From an uncultured bacterium (GTDB lineage Bacteria; Bacillota; Clostridia; Lachnospirales; Lachnospiraceae): a stretch of 29,475 nt of DNA. The position numbers and the translations under genes were made by a program. Below are positions 7,690 to 15,270 of this stretch, piece after piece. Where the stretch lies: contig CAJMON010000036.1 of the NCBI GenBank assembly GCA_905214955.1, positions 1 through 29,475 on the forward strand, in the 5' to 3' direction. The notes under the pieces were generated by a model. It had not been told where the DNA came from and did no database searches. It saw only the letters and a list, made by a program, of their open reading frames with translations. Each line of letters begins with the position of its first letter. Positions within the stretch are counted from its first letter, which is position 1.

Positions 7690-9345
7690 TCAGATCTCTT
7701 CCCGCCCCGTTTTTTTGCGGACAGCAAGTAAAATTCCAATGAGCAGCACGATGCATACCGGAAGTGCCAGTAAAGAAAGTCCTTCAAGACCGGCTGCCTG
7801 GAAAATGCCAATGAGAAAATATCCGGTCAGGCACACGGCAGCCACTACCATGGCATAGGGCAGCTGCGTAGATACGTGATTTACATGCTCACAGTGTCCG
7901 CCTGCAGATGCCATAATGGTGGTATCAGAAATGGGGGAACAATGGTCTCCACATACGGCTCCTGATAAGCAGGCTGCAATGGAAATCACCATCATCTGTC
8001 CTTCCGGGAACACACCCACTACGATGGGAATCAGAATGCTGAAAGTTCCCCAGGAAGTTCCCGTAGCAAATGCCAGAAATGCGGCTACCAGGAAAATGAT
8101 CATTGGAAGAAATCCCTGCATGGCATTGGCTGAACCAGCCACCAGATCTGCCACAAACACTTTTGCTCCCAGCAGATTGGTCATGCCGGACAGGGTCCAT
8201 GCCATGGTCAGAATCAAAATCGGCGCAATCATGGACTTGAAGCCTTCCGGAATGCACTCGGTAAACTCCTGGAAGGACAGAACGTTCCGCAGCATGTAAT
8301 AAATAAACGTAAATACCAGCGTCACTGCCCCGCCAAGCACCAGGCCTTCGGAAGCATTGCAGTCTGCAAAGGCTTCCACAAAGGACACTCCCTGGAAAAA
8401 TCCGCCGGTATAGACCATGGCTGTGATACAGCTGGCAATCAGCACTGCCACCGGAAGAATCAGATCCAGTACATAGGAATGCTCTTTCAGGGTTTCACTC
8501 TCTGTTTCTTCATAGGGACGTCCCGGTGTGGTAAACAGATCTCCCTTGATGGCGTTGATTTCATGCAGCTTCATGGGGCCAAAGTCCACCCGCAGCAGGG
8601 TCAGTCCCACCACCATCACCAGAGTCAGAATAGCATACAGGTTGTAGGGAATGGTCTGAATAAAAACCGCAAATCCATTGATCCCTGCATCTTCCGGAAC
8701 GGAGGAGGTCACAGCCGCTGCCCAGGAGCTGATTGGTGCAATGATGCATACCGGTGCCGCCGTGGCATCAATGATATAAGAAAGTTTTGCTCTGGATACT
8801 TTGTGCCGGTCTGTCACCGGACGCATCACACTTCCTACCGTCAGGCAGTTGAAGTAGTCATCCACAAAGATCAAAATTCCCAGAATCATTACCGAAATCT
8901 GGGCGCCAATCCGGGTTTTGATATGTTTGGATGCCCATTTTCCAAATGCGGCAGAACCTCCTGCCTTGTTTAACAGGGACACCAGAATTCCCAGCATTAC
9001 CAGAAAGACCAGAATTCCCATATTTCCGGTATCTGCCAGTTTGTAAATCATTCCTCCCTCTTCCTGGAAGAAAATGGTATTTAACATCAGTTCCAAATTA
9101 AAATTAGAGTACAAAAGTCCTCCTGCCAGAATTCCCACCAGCAGGGAAGTGTACACTTCCTTTGTCACCAGCGCCAGTCCGATGGCAACCACCGGAGGCA
9201 GCAGGGAAAAAATGGTGGCATAGGTACTGCACTGATAGTTTTCCGGATCTGCCAGGGTTCCTGGTGTCCTAGATGACACCACCAGAAGTACGGCAATCAC
9301 CGCCAGAAATACCAGTATTCCAAGTTGTTTTCCTTTACTCTTCAC
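7690..9345 (-). CDS. NhaC family Na+/H+ antiporter
   Basis: A 551-residue inner-membrane protein of the NhaC/ion-transporter superfamily with about 11-13 hydrophobic segments. Recognisable stretches are the LPPVVAIGLALVTKEVY segment near residue 50, the DDYFNCLTVGSVMRPVTD segment near residue 162, and GDHCSPISDTTIMAS near residue 470. These are characteristic of NhaC-type exchangers, which expel Na+ (or in some members exchange organic acids or amines) using the proton gradient. Translation appears to start at GTG 9345, preceded by a distant GGAG. It lies 50 bp after the nitroreductase gene on the same strand and may be cotranscribed. Exact substrate is not certain, since malate/lactate and amino-acid exchangers share this fold. 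Confidence 0.88.
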   Translation of the reverse strand: MKSKGKQLGILVFLAVIAVLLVVSSRTPGTLADPENYQCSTYATIFSLLPPVVAIGLALVTKEVYTSLLVGILAGGLLYSNFNLELMLNTIFFQEEGGMIYKLADTGNMGILVFLVMLGILVSLLNKAGGSAAFGKWASKHIKTRIGAQISVMILGILIFVDDYFNCLTVGSVMRPVTDRHKVSRAKLSYIIDATAAPVCIIAPISSWAAAVTSSVPEDAGINGFAVFIQTIPYNLYAILTLVMVVGLTLLRVDFGPMKLHEINAIKGDLFTTPGRPYEETESETLKEHSYVLDLILPVAVLIASCITAMVYTGGFFQGVSFVEAFADCNASEGLVLGGAVTLVFTFIYYMLRNVLSFQEFTECIPEGFKSMIAPILILTMAWTLSGMTNLLGAKVFVADLVAGSANAMQGFLPMIIFLVAAFLAFATGTSWGTFSILIPIVVGVFPEGQMMVISIAACLSGAVCGDHCSPISDTTIMASAGGHCEHVNHVSTQLPYAMVVAAVCLTGYFLIGIFQAAGLEGLSLLALPVCIVLLIGILLAVRKKTGREEI

Positions 9346-9395
9346 GTTTCTTTTTTCTCCATCTCTTTTGATTTTGTATATCTATGCAGGACATG

Positions 9396-9887
9396 TTATA
9401 CATAGTGGATTCTGGTTTTGTCAAACCGGTCCTGCCAGGGCCGTTCCTCTGCAGGATATCCGCAGGGAATCAGTGCAAATGCCGACAGGCTCTCCGGAAT
9501 ATCAAGCACCTTCCGGACTGCCTCCATCCGCTCTTTTACCGGAGCAATGCCCATCCACACGGCACCAAGCCCCAGTTCATCTGCCTCCAGCAGCAGATTT
9601 TCCACAGAGGCACTCAGATCAATTTCAAAATAATCCGGCGCAATGCCTTCCATCCGATAACACGGAACAAACACCAGCGGCGCTCCTGCCGCACACTTTG
9701 CATAGGGAGAGGTTTCTGACAGTTCCAGAATCTTTTTCTTATCCGTCACCACATAATACTCCCATGGCTGCTGATTGCAGGCAGAAGGCGCTGCCATAGC
9801 TGCCCTTAACATCATCTCCGTTTTTTCCGGTTCCACTGGTTTTTCCTGATATTTCCGGATACTTACCCGGTGAAAAATTCCGCTCAT
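9396..9887 (-). CDS. Nitroreductase family FMN-dependent oxidoreductase
   Basis: A 163-residue nitroreductase-like protein of the short type. The N-terminal FMN-phosphate binding motif (RVSIRKYQEKPVE, about residues 7-19), the APSACNQQPWEYYVV stretch (about 33-47), and the LGLGAVWMGIAP segment near 107-118 fit the family. The C-terminal DKTRIHYV ending is also typical. These enzymes use NAD(P)H and FMN to reduce nitroaromatics, quinones or flavins, usually as dimers; the true substrate is unknown. The ATG at 9887 follows AAAGGAAG. A weak promoter (TTCTCA, 17 bp, TATACT) lies at 9948-9976. It is followed after 50 bp by the NhaC gene. Confidence 0.88.
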   Translation of the reverse strand: MSGIFHRVSIRKYQEKPVEPEKTEMMLRAAMAAPSACNQQPWEYYVVTDKKKILELSETSPYAKCAAGAPLVFVPCYRMEGIAPDYFEIDLSASVENLLLEADELGLGAVWMGIAPVKERMEAVRKVLDIPESLSAFALIPCGYPAEERPWQDRFDKTRIHYV

Positions 9888-9947
9888 TTTGTTCTTCCTT
9901 TCTGTTCTTTTTCTGTTTTTATGCCCTTTTCTTCACTTTTCCGCATT

Positions 9948-9976
9948 AGTATACCAAACATTGCGTCATCTGAGAA
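9948..9976 (-). promoter_or_regulatory. Possible promoter of the nitroreductase gene
   Basis: On the minus strand a good TATACT (9948-9953) lies 17 bp from a weak TTCTCA (9971-9976). It falls in the 148-bp gap between the upstream 408-aa gene and the nitroreductase. Confidence 0.45.
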
Positions 9977-10035
9977 GCGCTATTTTGGCAGAAACAACCG
10001 TTTTCCTGTATTTTTGTGCTTTTACAGATCCACTT

Positions 10036-11262
10036 TCACCCAAACTGGCCATACTCTCCTTTATTTCTCATCTGCACTATAAGACTTACCGACAGGCAAA
10101 AAGACCCCGACAGGGTGACTGGCAGGAAAAAATCCCCCGATGCCAAAAGACTTCCATCTTCTGGATCTGTAATTCCAAAAGACCGGTACGTTTCCGTCGT
10201 TTTGACTGTTCTTTCACACTCCCAGAAAAGGACAGCTTCCCCGCCGCCAGACTCCTTTCCCTGCACTTCTGACTGGCAGAAAGTTTCCTGGCCGCTGAAA
10301 TATCCTTCTTTTTTCTCACCCAGGGTCCCCAGAATCATATCCTGAAACCCTGCATCCGTCACGAATCCATAAGGATTTCTCAGAATCCCTGCATGATTCA
10401 TCAGTTTAATACAGATAGATTTCAGCTCTTCATACCGCCTCTTAAGAAGCGCTCCCTCTATTTGCGTATTCAGCACTGGAATTCTGTCTTTGGAATGAAA
10501 CAGCCGGCACCTGGTCTCTTTGTACTGGTATTTCAGAAAATACTCTACCCGCTGTTCCAGGTTTTTCTCCTGTGTATCCTTTCCTTCCTCAAAGATTCCA
10601 GCCTCTTCTCCCGCCTGCCCAAGTGCCCTGCGCAGCCATTCTCCTTCTTTTTCTGCCACTTTTCCTTTGGCATTCTTCTTCACCGGCGTCATCCACTGCA
10701 GAAGCTGCTCCAGCACCAGGTACATCCACCGATAGGCATCGTACAGGTTGCTGCTCATGGCAGCAAACCGGTAATACCGCGCCAACAGCTTCCATTGTTC
10801 CTCGTCGTAGCACAGGCCGCCTCTGGCATCTTTCTCCTCTGAATCTTCGATTCCAATTTCCATCTCTGCTTTTGCCATTCCGGTTTTGGGAATCACAGAA
10901 ACTTCGCAAGTAACTGTCATCTCCAGCACCGTTCTATCGTACATTTCCACAGTAGTTTTTCCACTTTCCCGGTAAAAGAACATCCATTTCCACTCCGGCT
11001 CTTTCAGCGCATTGTATTCCACCTGCCGCACGGTAAGAAAATCCAGTACCTTTTCTGCCGCTTCCCGCAGCGCAGCGCGCATAGTTTCTGTTTTTGCCTG
11101 CTCCTCTGTCCAGACCAAAAGAAACTCATCTTCTATTCCAAACTTCCAGTTTCCCATTTCACCGGCAAACACCGTCTTTACCTGCTTCTGAAGACGTAAC
11201 ACTCCTCCCCAGAAACAATCCTGGTCTTTCTCTGGAAATGTCCAGTTTCCTATTTGAAGCAT
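10036..11262 (-). CDS. Unrecognised 408-aa protein
   Basis: I do not recognise this protein with confidence. It starts at the ATG at 11262, which has a GGAGGGG site 6 bp upstream; the in-frame ATG at 11277 lies before that site. The product is 408 residues, soluble and mixed alpha/beta, with many Trp and Tyr. The first 150 residues look beta-rich (KFGIEDEFLLVWTEEQ; KWMFFYRESGKTTVEMYD). Residues about 155-200 form an amphipathic helix region (LLARYYRFAAMSSNLYDAYR, WMYLVLEQLL). Residues about 205-310 are charged and helical. The C-terminal 100 residues are low in features and partly Ser/Gly rich. It has no signal peptide or membrane helix. It follows a 70-residue gene by about 40 bp on the same strand, so the two are probably one transcript. 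The function is unknown; the frame is intact with good codon use. Confidence 0.7.
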   Translation of the reverse strand: MLQIGNWTFPEKDQDCFWGGVLRLQKQVKTVFAGEMGNWKFGIEDEFLLVWTEEQAKTETMRAALREAAEKVLDFLTVRQVEYNALKEPEWKWMFFYRESGKTTVEMYDRTVLEMTVTCEVSVIPKTGMAKAEMEIGIEDSEEKDARGGLCYDEEQWKLLARYYRFAAMSSNLYDAYRWMYLVLEQLLQWMTPVKKNAKGKVAEKEGEWLRRALGQAGEEAGIFEEGKDTQEKNLEQRVEYFLKYQYKETRCRLFHSKDRIPVLNTQIEGALLKRRYEELKSICIKLMNHAGILRNPYGFVTDAGFQDMILGTLGEKKEGYFSGQETFCQSEVQGKESGGGEAVLFWECERTVKTTETYRSFGITDPEDGSLLASGDFFLPVTLSGSFCLSVSLIVQMRNKGEYGQFG

Positions 11263-11301
11263 ATAAGTCCCCTCCATCCTGCAGAATTCATATGGATTTT
11301 T

Positions 11302-11514
11302 TTAATAAAACTCTGTTTTGAAAAATTCTTCATTTTTAAATCCAAAATCAAATACTTTATTCACGGTAGAACACAGCAGTTTTTTTCTAACCGTATGAAA
11401 TACCAAAAATTTTTTTACTACGTTTGCGTTATAGGTGAAAACCAGTACCTCATCTGTATCTTCTGATAAGGAAGTTACCTCAACTGTTACTGTCATTCCA
11501 TCCTCAAATTTCAT
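11302..11514 (-). CDS. Small hypothetical protein, 70 aa
   Basis: The start at ATG 11514 is chosen because AGGAGATGAT directly precedes it; an upstream in-frame ATG lacks a site. The 70-residue product begins MKFEDGMTVTVEVTSLSEDT, an acidic beta-prone half, and continues into a Lys/Phe-rich, basic second half (residues about 28-70). It has no Cys motif beyond a single Cys, no signal peptide and no membrane segment. It sits 39 bp before the 408-aa gene and just downstream of the Nudix remnant. It may be a partner of the 408-aa protein or a shortened remnant; I recognise no family. Confidence 0.5.
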   Translation of the reverse strand: MKFEDGMTVTVEVTSLSEDTDEVLVFTYNANVVKKFLVFHTVRKKLLCSTVNKVFDFGFKNEEFFKTEFY

Positions 11515-11581
11515 ATCATCTCCTGTCTTTCTCATATGCATAGACTTCTGCCTGTAACAGCATTTCTTTCACCAATTTTAA

Positions 11582-11776
11582 TTACGTTTCCAGTATTGAT
11601 TTACCACTGCTCACAATTTTTTCAATCAGTCCCAAATCCGCTGGCAGCCAGTCCACCGAATGCAATTCCTCTTTTTTCAGCCATCTGCTGGCTTCTGCCT
11701 CTAAGAGCACCAGCTTTCCTTCTAGTGCCTTACACCAGAAACAGTCCATAGAAAGATGAAATGCTGGATAATCTTT
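11582..11776 (-). pseudogene. C-terminal remnant of a Nudix (MutT-like) hydrolase
   Basis: In the frame ending at the TAA at 11582-11584 the translation reads KDYPAFHLSMDCFWCKALEG, then ends with WLPADLGLIEKI and an IVSSGKSILET tail. This matches the last third of 8-oxo-dGTP diphosphatase type Nudix proteins. The Nudix box and N-terminus are missing. Directly upstream and in the same frame is the TAG (11777-11779) that ends the ATPase fragment, so the Nudix tail was joined to foreign sequence. It could be translated only from an internal ATG at 11749, giving 55 residues with no catalytic part. Confidence 0.75.
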
Positions 11777-12258
11777 CTATATCACTATTCCATTATCCTT
11801 TTCTGCCACACTGACGGATACAATCCGCTTTCGAATCAGGTCTACCGGTATAATCAGCAATGCCAAAAGCATCGAAACTACCCGTGCCTTTTCACTCAAA
11901 GCTGTAGTCTGAAAGACCTGGCCGCCAGCCCCAATGAGGACGATCTGCAGCACAAAAATGGCTCCCATGACAAGGACAAAGTTCTTATTTTCGCCCAGGT
12001 GTCCACCAGATTCCACATCTCTGATCAGGTATTTAAGCTATTAAAAATGATGGCATAAATGAAAAACACAAACATAAACGTCTTTTTGTACAGCTCCGAG
12101 GCTGCGCAGTCCGCCGGTGTCACAAAGGATGCAATCCCACCGATGTTCTCCAGGGTCAAAATAGAACCCGACGTAATAAACACCGCGCTGACTCCTATTG
12201 CAGATTTGATATAGCCTGTCAGAATAGGATCGGTTCTCTTCACCGGTGCTTTGCTGAC
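11777..12258 (-). pseudogene. C-terminal remnant of a calcium-type P-type ATPase
   Basis: Two successive frames encode the last membrane region of a Ca2+-transporting (P2-type) ATPase. The first, to 12025, reads APVKRTDPILTGYIKSAI and ends FVFFIYAIIFNSLNT. A TGA replaces the next, normally Arg, codon. After a further frameshift, 12016-11777 reads HLGENKNFVLVMGAIFVLQ and ends ALLIIPVDLIRKRIV. The phosphorylation (DKTGT) and nucleotide-binding domains are absent. The 5' side is joined to a GntR fragment at the shared APV codons. The 3' side runs into the Nudix remnant. It is non-functional. Confidence 0.8.
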
Positions 12259-12371
12259 ATGGTATTTTTTGCCATATCGCTTTCGCTTAAAAGCTCCTTT
12301 GGCTGGTACTTTCCATGTATGATATCCATCCGGATTTCATTGCCGATCTTTGTCGATAACTTTTCTTCCAT
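12240..12371 (-). pseudogene. N-terminal remnant of a GntR family regulator, frameshifted
   Basis: From the ATG at 12371 the frame reads MEEKLSTKIGNEIRMDIIHG, then KYQPKELLSESDMAKN and a short out-of-frame tail ending at TGA 12240. This is the start of a GntR winged helix. The lost continuation (KKYHVSKAPV) is present one frame over, so a single A is missing from the A-run at about 12271-12276. The sequence then crosses into ATPase codons. An apparently intact promoter remains at 12408-12437. Effector domain absent. Confidence 0.75.
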
Positions 12372-12407
12372 CACAAATATGCGGTCTCCCTATCACGTTC
12401 TTTCTCT

Positions 12408-12437
12408 ACTATACCATACATTTTTCTATCTTTCCAA
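12408..12437 (-). promoter_or_regulatory. Sigma-A-like promoter before the GntR remnant
   Basis: On the minus strand TTGGAA (12432-12437) and TATAGT (12408-12413) are 18 bp apart. It would drive the chimeric pseudogene and, if transcription continues, the 70-aa and 408-aa genes further on. Confidence 0.55.
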
Positions 12438-12479
12438 AAAACCTTCATTTTTCTATGTGCTTTTAAAAAAATCACTTGC

Positions 12480-12508
12480 TTTTCCGTACAAATCACTTGT
12501 ATTATAAT
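12480..12508 (+). promoter_or_regulatory. Promoter of the LytTR regulator gene
   Basis: A perfect TATAAT (12503-12508) lies 17 bp after a weak TTTTCC (12480-12485). The start near 12515 gives a 5' untranslated region of about 135 nt that contains two hairpins. Confidence 0.6.
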
Positions 12509-12523
12509 AGATGCCAAGAGCGA

Positions 12524-12612
12524 AAAGTCAGTATCCCCCACGCGCTTGCGCGGGTGGGGATTGCTGACTTTGAGCCTGGCCGGTTATGAGCATAAAATGG
12601 GGCAAAAGCCCC
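12524..12612 (+). promoter_or_regulatory. Structured 5' leader of the LytTR regulator gene
   Basis: AAAGTCAG (12524-12531) pairs with CTGACTTT (12564-12571). Between them TCCCC, CAC and GCGC pair with GCGC, GTG and GGGGA around a tiny loop, giving a very stable GC-rich hairpin. A second hairpin is GGGGC 12599-12603 with GCCCC 12608-12612. Further on, CCTG (12623-12626) can pair with CAGG (12635-12638), which covers part of the ribosome binding site. The first hairpin could also act as a terminator on the minus strand, where TTTT follows it. Confidence 0.5.
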
Positions 12613-12649
12613 CACCGCGCCCCCTGCGTTTTTACAGGAGATTTTGTTT

Positions 12650-13450
12650 ATGAATGTTGAAAAAATTTCAAAATTTACAGCAGAACTTCTGCTGAAATAT
12701 TATGACAACAACATCCAGCTTTTTTTAGATGCCTGTGCAGACGACGTGCTGTGGATCGGCCCTGCTGAAAATCAGGTGATCCGCACCAGCCGAGCATTAA
12801 AATCCGCTTTTGCTGCGGAACATAATAACCTTCGCTTTACCGTCCATGACTTAAAAGCCGTTCCTCTCACCACCAGCAGTCCCCATGTGTGCGAAGTAGT
12901 TCTATTCTTCATCGTTGATACCATCTGGCCGGATGAAAGCGTAAGCCGCGTTAAACAGCGGATTCATTTTACCTGGGTAGAAAAAAATGGCGAGGCAAAA
13001 ATCTGCCTCTGCCATATTTCCAATGCCATCGCCTATGATGAACGGGATCATATCTACCCTATTCACTATGATGAAAATTATCCAAAATTTTCTCTGGCAG
13101 GAGAACGCCGCTCTGACAGGCTCCGGATAAAAACCATCGACCGCTCCGTCTTATACCTGGACCGCAAGAAAATTCTGTACATCGAAACCTTTGGGCACCA
13201 CACCATTGTCCATACATCAGAACAAGAATATGAGTCCACCGAAAGTATGAATGTTCTGGAAAAATACTGCAAGGATTTCATGGTCCGCTGCCATGCCAGC
13301 TACCTGGTAAACCCGGTCTATGTCAAAGAAATCCGCCGGTTTATCCTGCAGCTGTCAAACGGCACACAGCTTCCCATTCCAGAGAAAAAATACACCTCCG
13401 TCAAAAATGAGCTGACTCACTTCTTCTCATCCAGAAGCACCACGCCCTGA
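12650..13450 (+). CDS. LytTR-type DNA-binding regulator with N-terminal NTF2/SnoaL-like domain
   Basis: A 266-residue protein starting at the ATG at 12650, which lies 9 bp after AGGAG; a TTG six bases earlier is too close to that site. Residues about 1-140 resemble an NTF2/SnoaL-like sensory fold, with ELLLKYYDNNIQLFLDACAD at the start and WIGP and HFTWVEKNGEAKICLCHISN later. Residues about 160-262 form a LytTR DNA-binding domain, with KKILYIETFGHHTIVHT, FMVRCHASYLVNPVYVKEI and LPIPEKKYTSVKNEL. No receiver domain is present, so it is not a classical response regulator and probably senses a ligand directly. No partner gene is adjacent; remnants lie on both sides. Targets are unknown. Confidence 0.8.
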   Translation: MNVEKISKFTAELLLKYYDNNIQLFLDACADDVLWIGPAENQVIRTSRALKSAFAAEHNNLRFTVHDLKAVPLTTSSPHVCEVVLFFIVDTIWPDESVSRVKQRIHFTWVEKNGEAKICLCHISNAIAYDERDHIYPIHYDENYPKFSLAGERRSDRLRIKTIDRSVLYLDRKKILYIETFGHHTIVHTSEQEYESTESMNVLEKYCKDFMVRCHASYLVNPVYVKEIRRFILQLSNGTQLPIPEKKYTSVKNELTHFFSSRSTTP

Positions 13451-13605
13451 GGCGGGTTTGCCCGCAGCCGCACCCACAATGGGGTGCGGCACATAAGGCT
13501 CTTCCAGATAGACCACATTTTCCGGTGTCAGGGTCACAGACAGTGCCCCTGCTGCATCGTCTAATATTTTGTCTTTGTTGCTCCGATGATCTTTGTATAC
13601 TCCAT
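13427..13605 (-). pseudogene. C-terminal remnant of an aldo/keto reductase, frameshifted
   Basis: From 13605 the minus strand reads MEYTKIIGATKTKY in one frame. After a one-base shift it continues LDDAAGALSVTLTPEN, YLEEPYVPHPIVGA. Together this is the familiar end of aldo/keto reductases (TKIIGAT, then LTPE, YLEEPYxPHPIVG). The catalytic barrel is missing. The shifted frame runs on to a TGA inside the end of the convergent LytTR gene. It is non-functional. Confidence 0.75.
13452..13490 (+). terminator. Tandem hairpins after the LytTR gene
   Basis: GCGGG 13452-13456 pairs with CCCGC 13461-13465 around TTTG. GCCGCACCC 13467-13475 pairs with GGGTGCGGC 13482-13490. The hairpins begin right after the stop codon at 13450 but no T-run follows, so they may stabilise a 3' end rather than terminate. 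Confidence 0.4.
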
Positions 13606-13627
13606 TTTCCCCATTCTCCTTTTGCCT

Positions 13628-13728
13628 TTACATCCAGGTTTTCAGCCAGGCAGTAATGTCCTCTTTGGATGCTCCGTTTAACAATTTTTCCGATACGAAC
13701 TGAGCCCCGGCTCCTGCAGATGCTTTTC
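13628..13728 (-). pseudogene. Flavodoxin-like C-terminal remnant
   Basis: In the frame ending at the TAA at 13628-13630 the minus strand reads AGAQFVSEKLLNGASKEDIT followed by AWLKTWM. This resembles the last helix region of a flavodoxin. The FMN-binding N-terminal part is absent and a stop lies a few codons upstream. It is immediately upstream of the aldo/keto reductase remnant, a common partner of flavodoxin genes in clostridia. The short match makes this tentative. Confidence 0.5.
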
Positions 13729-13788
13729 ATTTCTCCATGGTCTTTCCCATTTTTGACACCGTGTCAACTTTATTTCTTTTTCATAATG

Positions 13789-15162
13789 TTACATCGCAAT
13801 CCAGCCGAAAGCATTTGCCACCGAACTGATGAGAATAATGGCGGCAAAAATCGGGCAGATGTACCGGATCATAAAGTTAAAAATCTTTTTTCTGCGGAAT
13901 GTTCCCTCCCCGTACAGAACTTCTTCTTCCACTTTTTTGACTCCCACCACTCTGGAAATCAGCAGACAAGTGGCGATGGCTGCAATGGGCATCATCACAG
14001 AATTGGTGAGGAAATCAAAGAAATCCAGAAACTGCATTCCGATGATCCGGATTCCTGCAAGGGGACCATATCCCAGGGAAGAAAGGCTTCCAAGAGCCAG
14101 CATAATTACGCCTACAATCACCGTGGCTTTCTTTCTGCCCCATCCAAGCTCATCCTGAAACGTAGACACTGCGCTCTCTGTCAGGGCAATGGAACTGGTA
14201 AGTGCCGCACACAGCACCAGCAGGAAAAACAAGATCCCTGCTGCTGTTCCAAATCCCATGCTGGCAAACACCTTTGGAATGGTGACAAACATAAGAGACG
14301 GACCTGCCTGCAGTTTCTCCGGGTCTCCTCCGGAAAAAGCAAACACTGCCGGAATGATCATAAGACCTGCCATAATAGCAATGGCCGTATCGAAAATTTC
14401 CACATTTCTGGTAGACCCTTCAATGGAAATATCTTTTTTCATGTAGGATCCAAAAGTCACCAGAATGCCCATGGCAATGGACAGGGAATAAAACATCTGT
14501 CCCATGGCCGTTACCACTGTCATCCAGGAAAAATTGTCCAGGTTTGGGATAAGAAAATATTTCACTCCTTCCAAAGCTCCCGGCCTGGTCACTGAATACA
14601 CGGCAATGATGACAGATAGCATCACCAGAATGGGCATCATAAACTTGGAAACCCGCTCCACGCCGTTTCGCACGCCTGCGTAAATGATTGCCACAGTCAA
14701 GAAGCTGAAAATCACAAAACACAGTTCTGCAGAGCCTCCATTTGAAATAAATGTGCCAAAGTATCCGTCATCTGCCAGTCTGGCCGCGTTTCCCTTCACA
14801 TACTCTGCCAGATATTTGATGACCCAGCCTCCGATGACAGAATAATAAGGAACAATCAGTACTGGAATAATGGCATTGATCCATCCCCCTGCAGACAGCC
14901 ATTTGGATTTTCCGAAAGTTCCAAATGCTCCTACCGGGCTTTTCCTCGTCATACGTCCCAATGTAGTCTCTGCTACAATCATGGTGTAGCCAAAAGTTAA
15001 TGCTAGGAGAATGTAAATCAGCAGAAAGATTCCGCCTCCGTATTTTGCTGCAAGGTAGGGAAATCTCCAGATGTTTCCCAGTCCCACCGATGCTCCTGCC
15101 GCTGACAGCACGAATCCTAATTTTCCGGAAAATGTGCTTCTCTTATGCGTGTGTGTTTCCAT
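13789..15162 (-). CDS. Sodium-dependent neurotransmitter-symporter (NSS) family transporter
   Basis: A 457-residue protein of the NSS/SNF (LeuT-like) family, expected to import an amino acid or amine with Na+. The signature GLGNIWRFPYLAAKYGGG in helix 1 (about residues 28-45) and the unwound-helix FYSLSIAMGILVTFGSYM segment around 230-250 are clear, and about 12 membrane helices are present. Length is near that of the shorter bacterial members. The ATG at 15162 is 5 bp after AAGGAG; the in-frame ATG three bases earlier is too close and the one at 15189 has no site. Directly upstream lies the terminator of the LCP gene, so this is probably its own unit. Substrate unknown. Confidence 0.92.
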   Translation of the reverse strand: METHTHKRSTFSGKLGFVLSAAGASVGLGNIWRFPYLAAKYGGGIFLLIYILLALTFGYTMIVAETTLGRMTRKSPVGAFGTFGKSKWLSAGGWINAIIPVLIVPYYSVIGGWVIKYLAEYVKGNAARLADDGYFGTFISNGGSAELCFVIFSFLTVAIIYAGVRNGVERVSKFMMPILVMLSVIIAVYSVTRPGALEGVKYFLIPNLDNFSWMTVVTAMGQMFYSLSIAMGILVTFGSYMKKDISIEGSTRNVEIFDTAIAIMAGLMIIPAVFAFSGGDPEKLQAGPSLMFVTIPKVFASMGFGTAAGILFFLLVLCAALTSSIALTESAVSTFQDELGWGRKKATVIVGVIMLALGSLSSLGYGPLAGIRIIGMQFLDFFDFLTNSVMMPIAAIATCLLISRVVGVKKVEEEVLYGEGTFRRKKIFNFMIRYICPIFAAIILISSVANAFGWIAM

Positions 15163-15270
15163 CATTTCTCCTTCCAATTCTTCAGGCAAAATCCGCCTGG
15201 TTTTGTCCTATTTTATCATATCCTGCCCCGGGTTGCTATGAAAAATTCTACTCAATGTCTGTTTATACAG

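Noticed and set aside
13401..13730. A 109-codon minus-strand frame over the remnants
   Set aside because: The family matches lie in the other frames (flavodoxin-like and aldo/keto reductase); this frame is Cys/Arg-rich noise.
13669..14595. A 308-codon plus-strand frame antisense to the NSS transporter
   Set aside because: It is the mirror of a clear transporter gene, His/Cys-rich with no recognisable domain or ribosome binding site.
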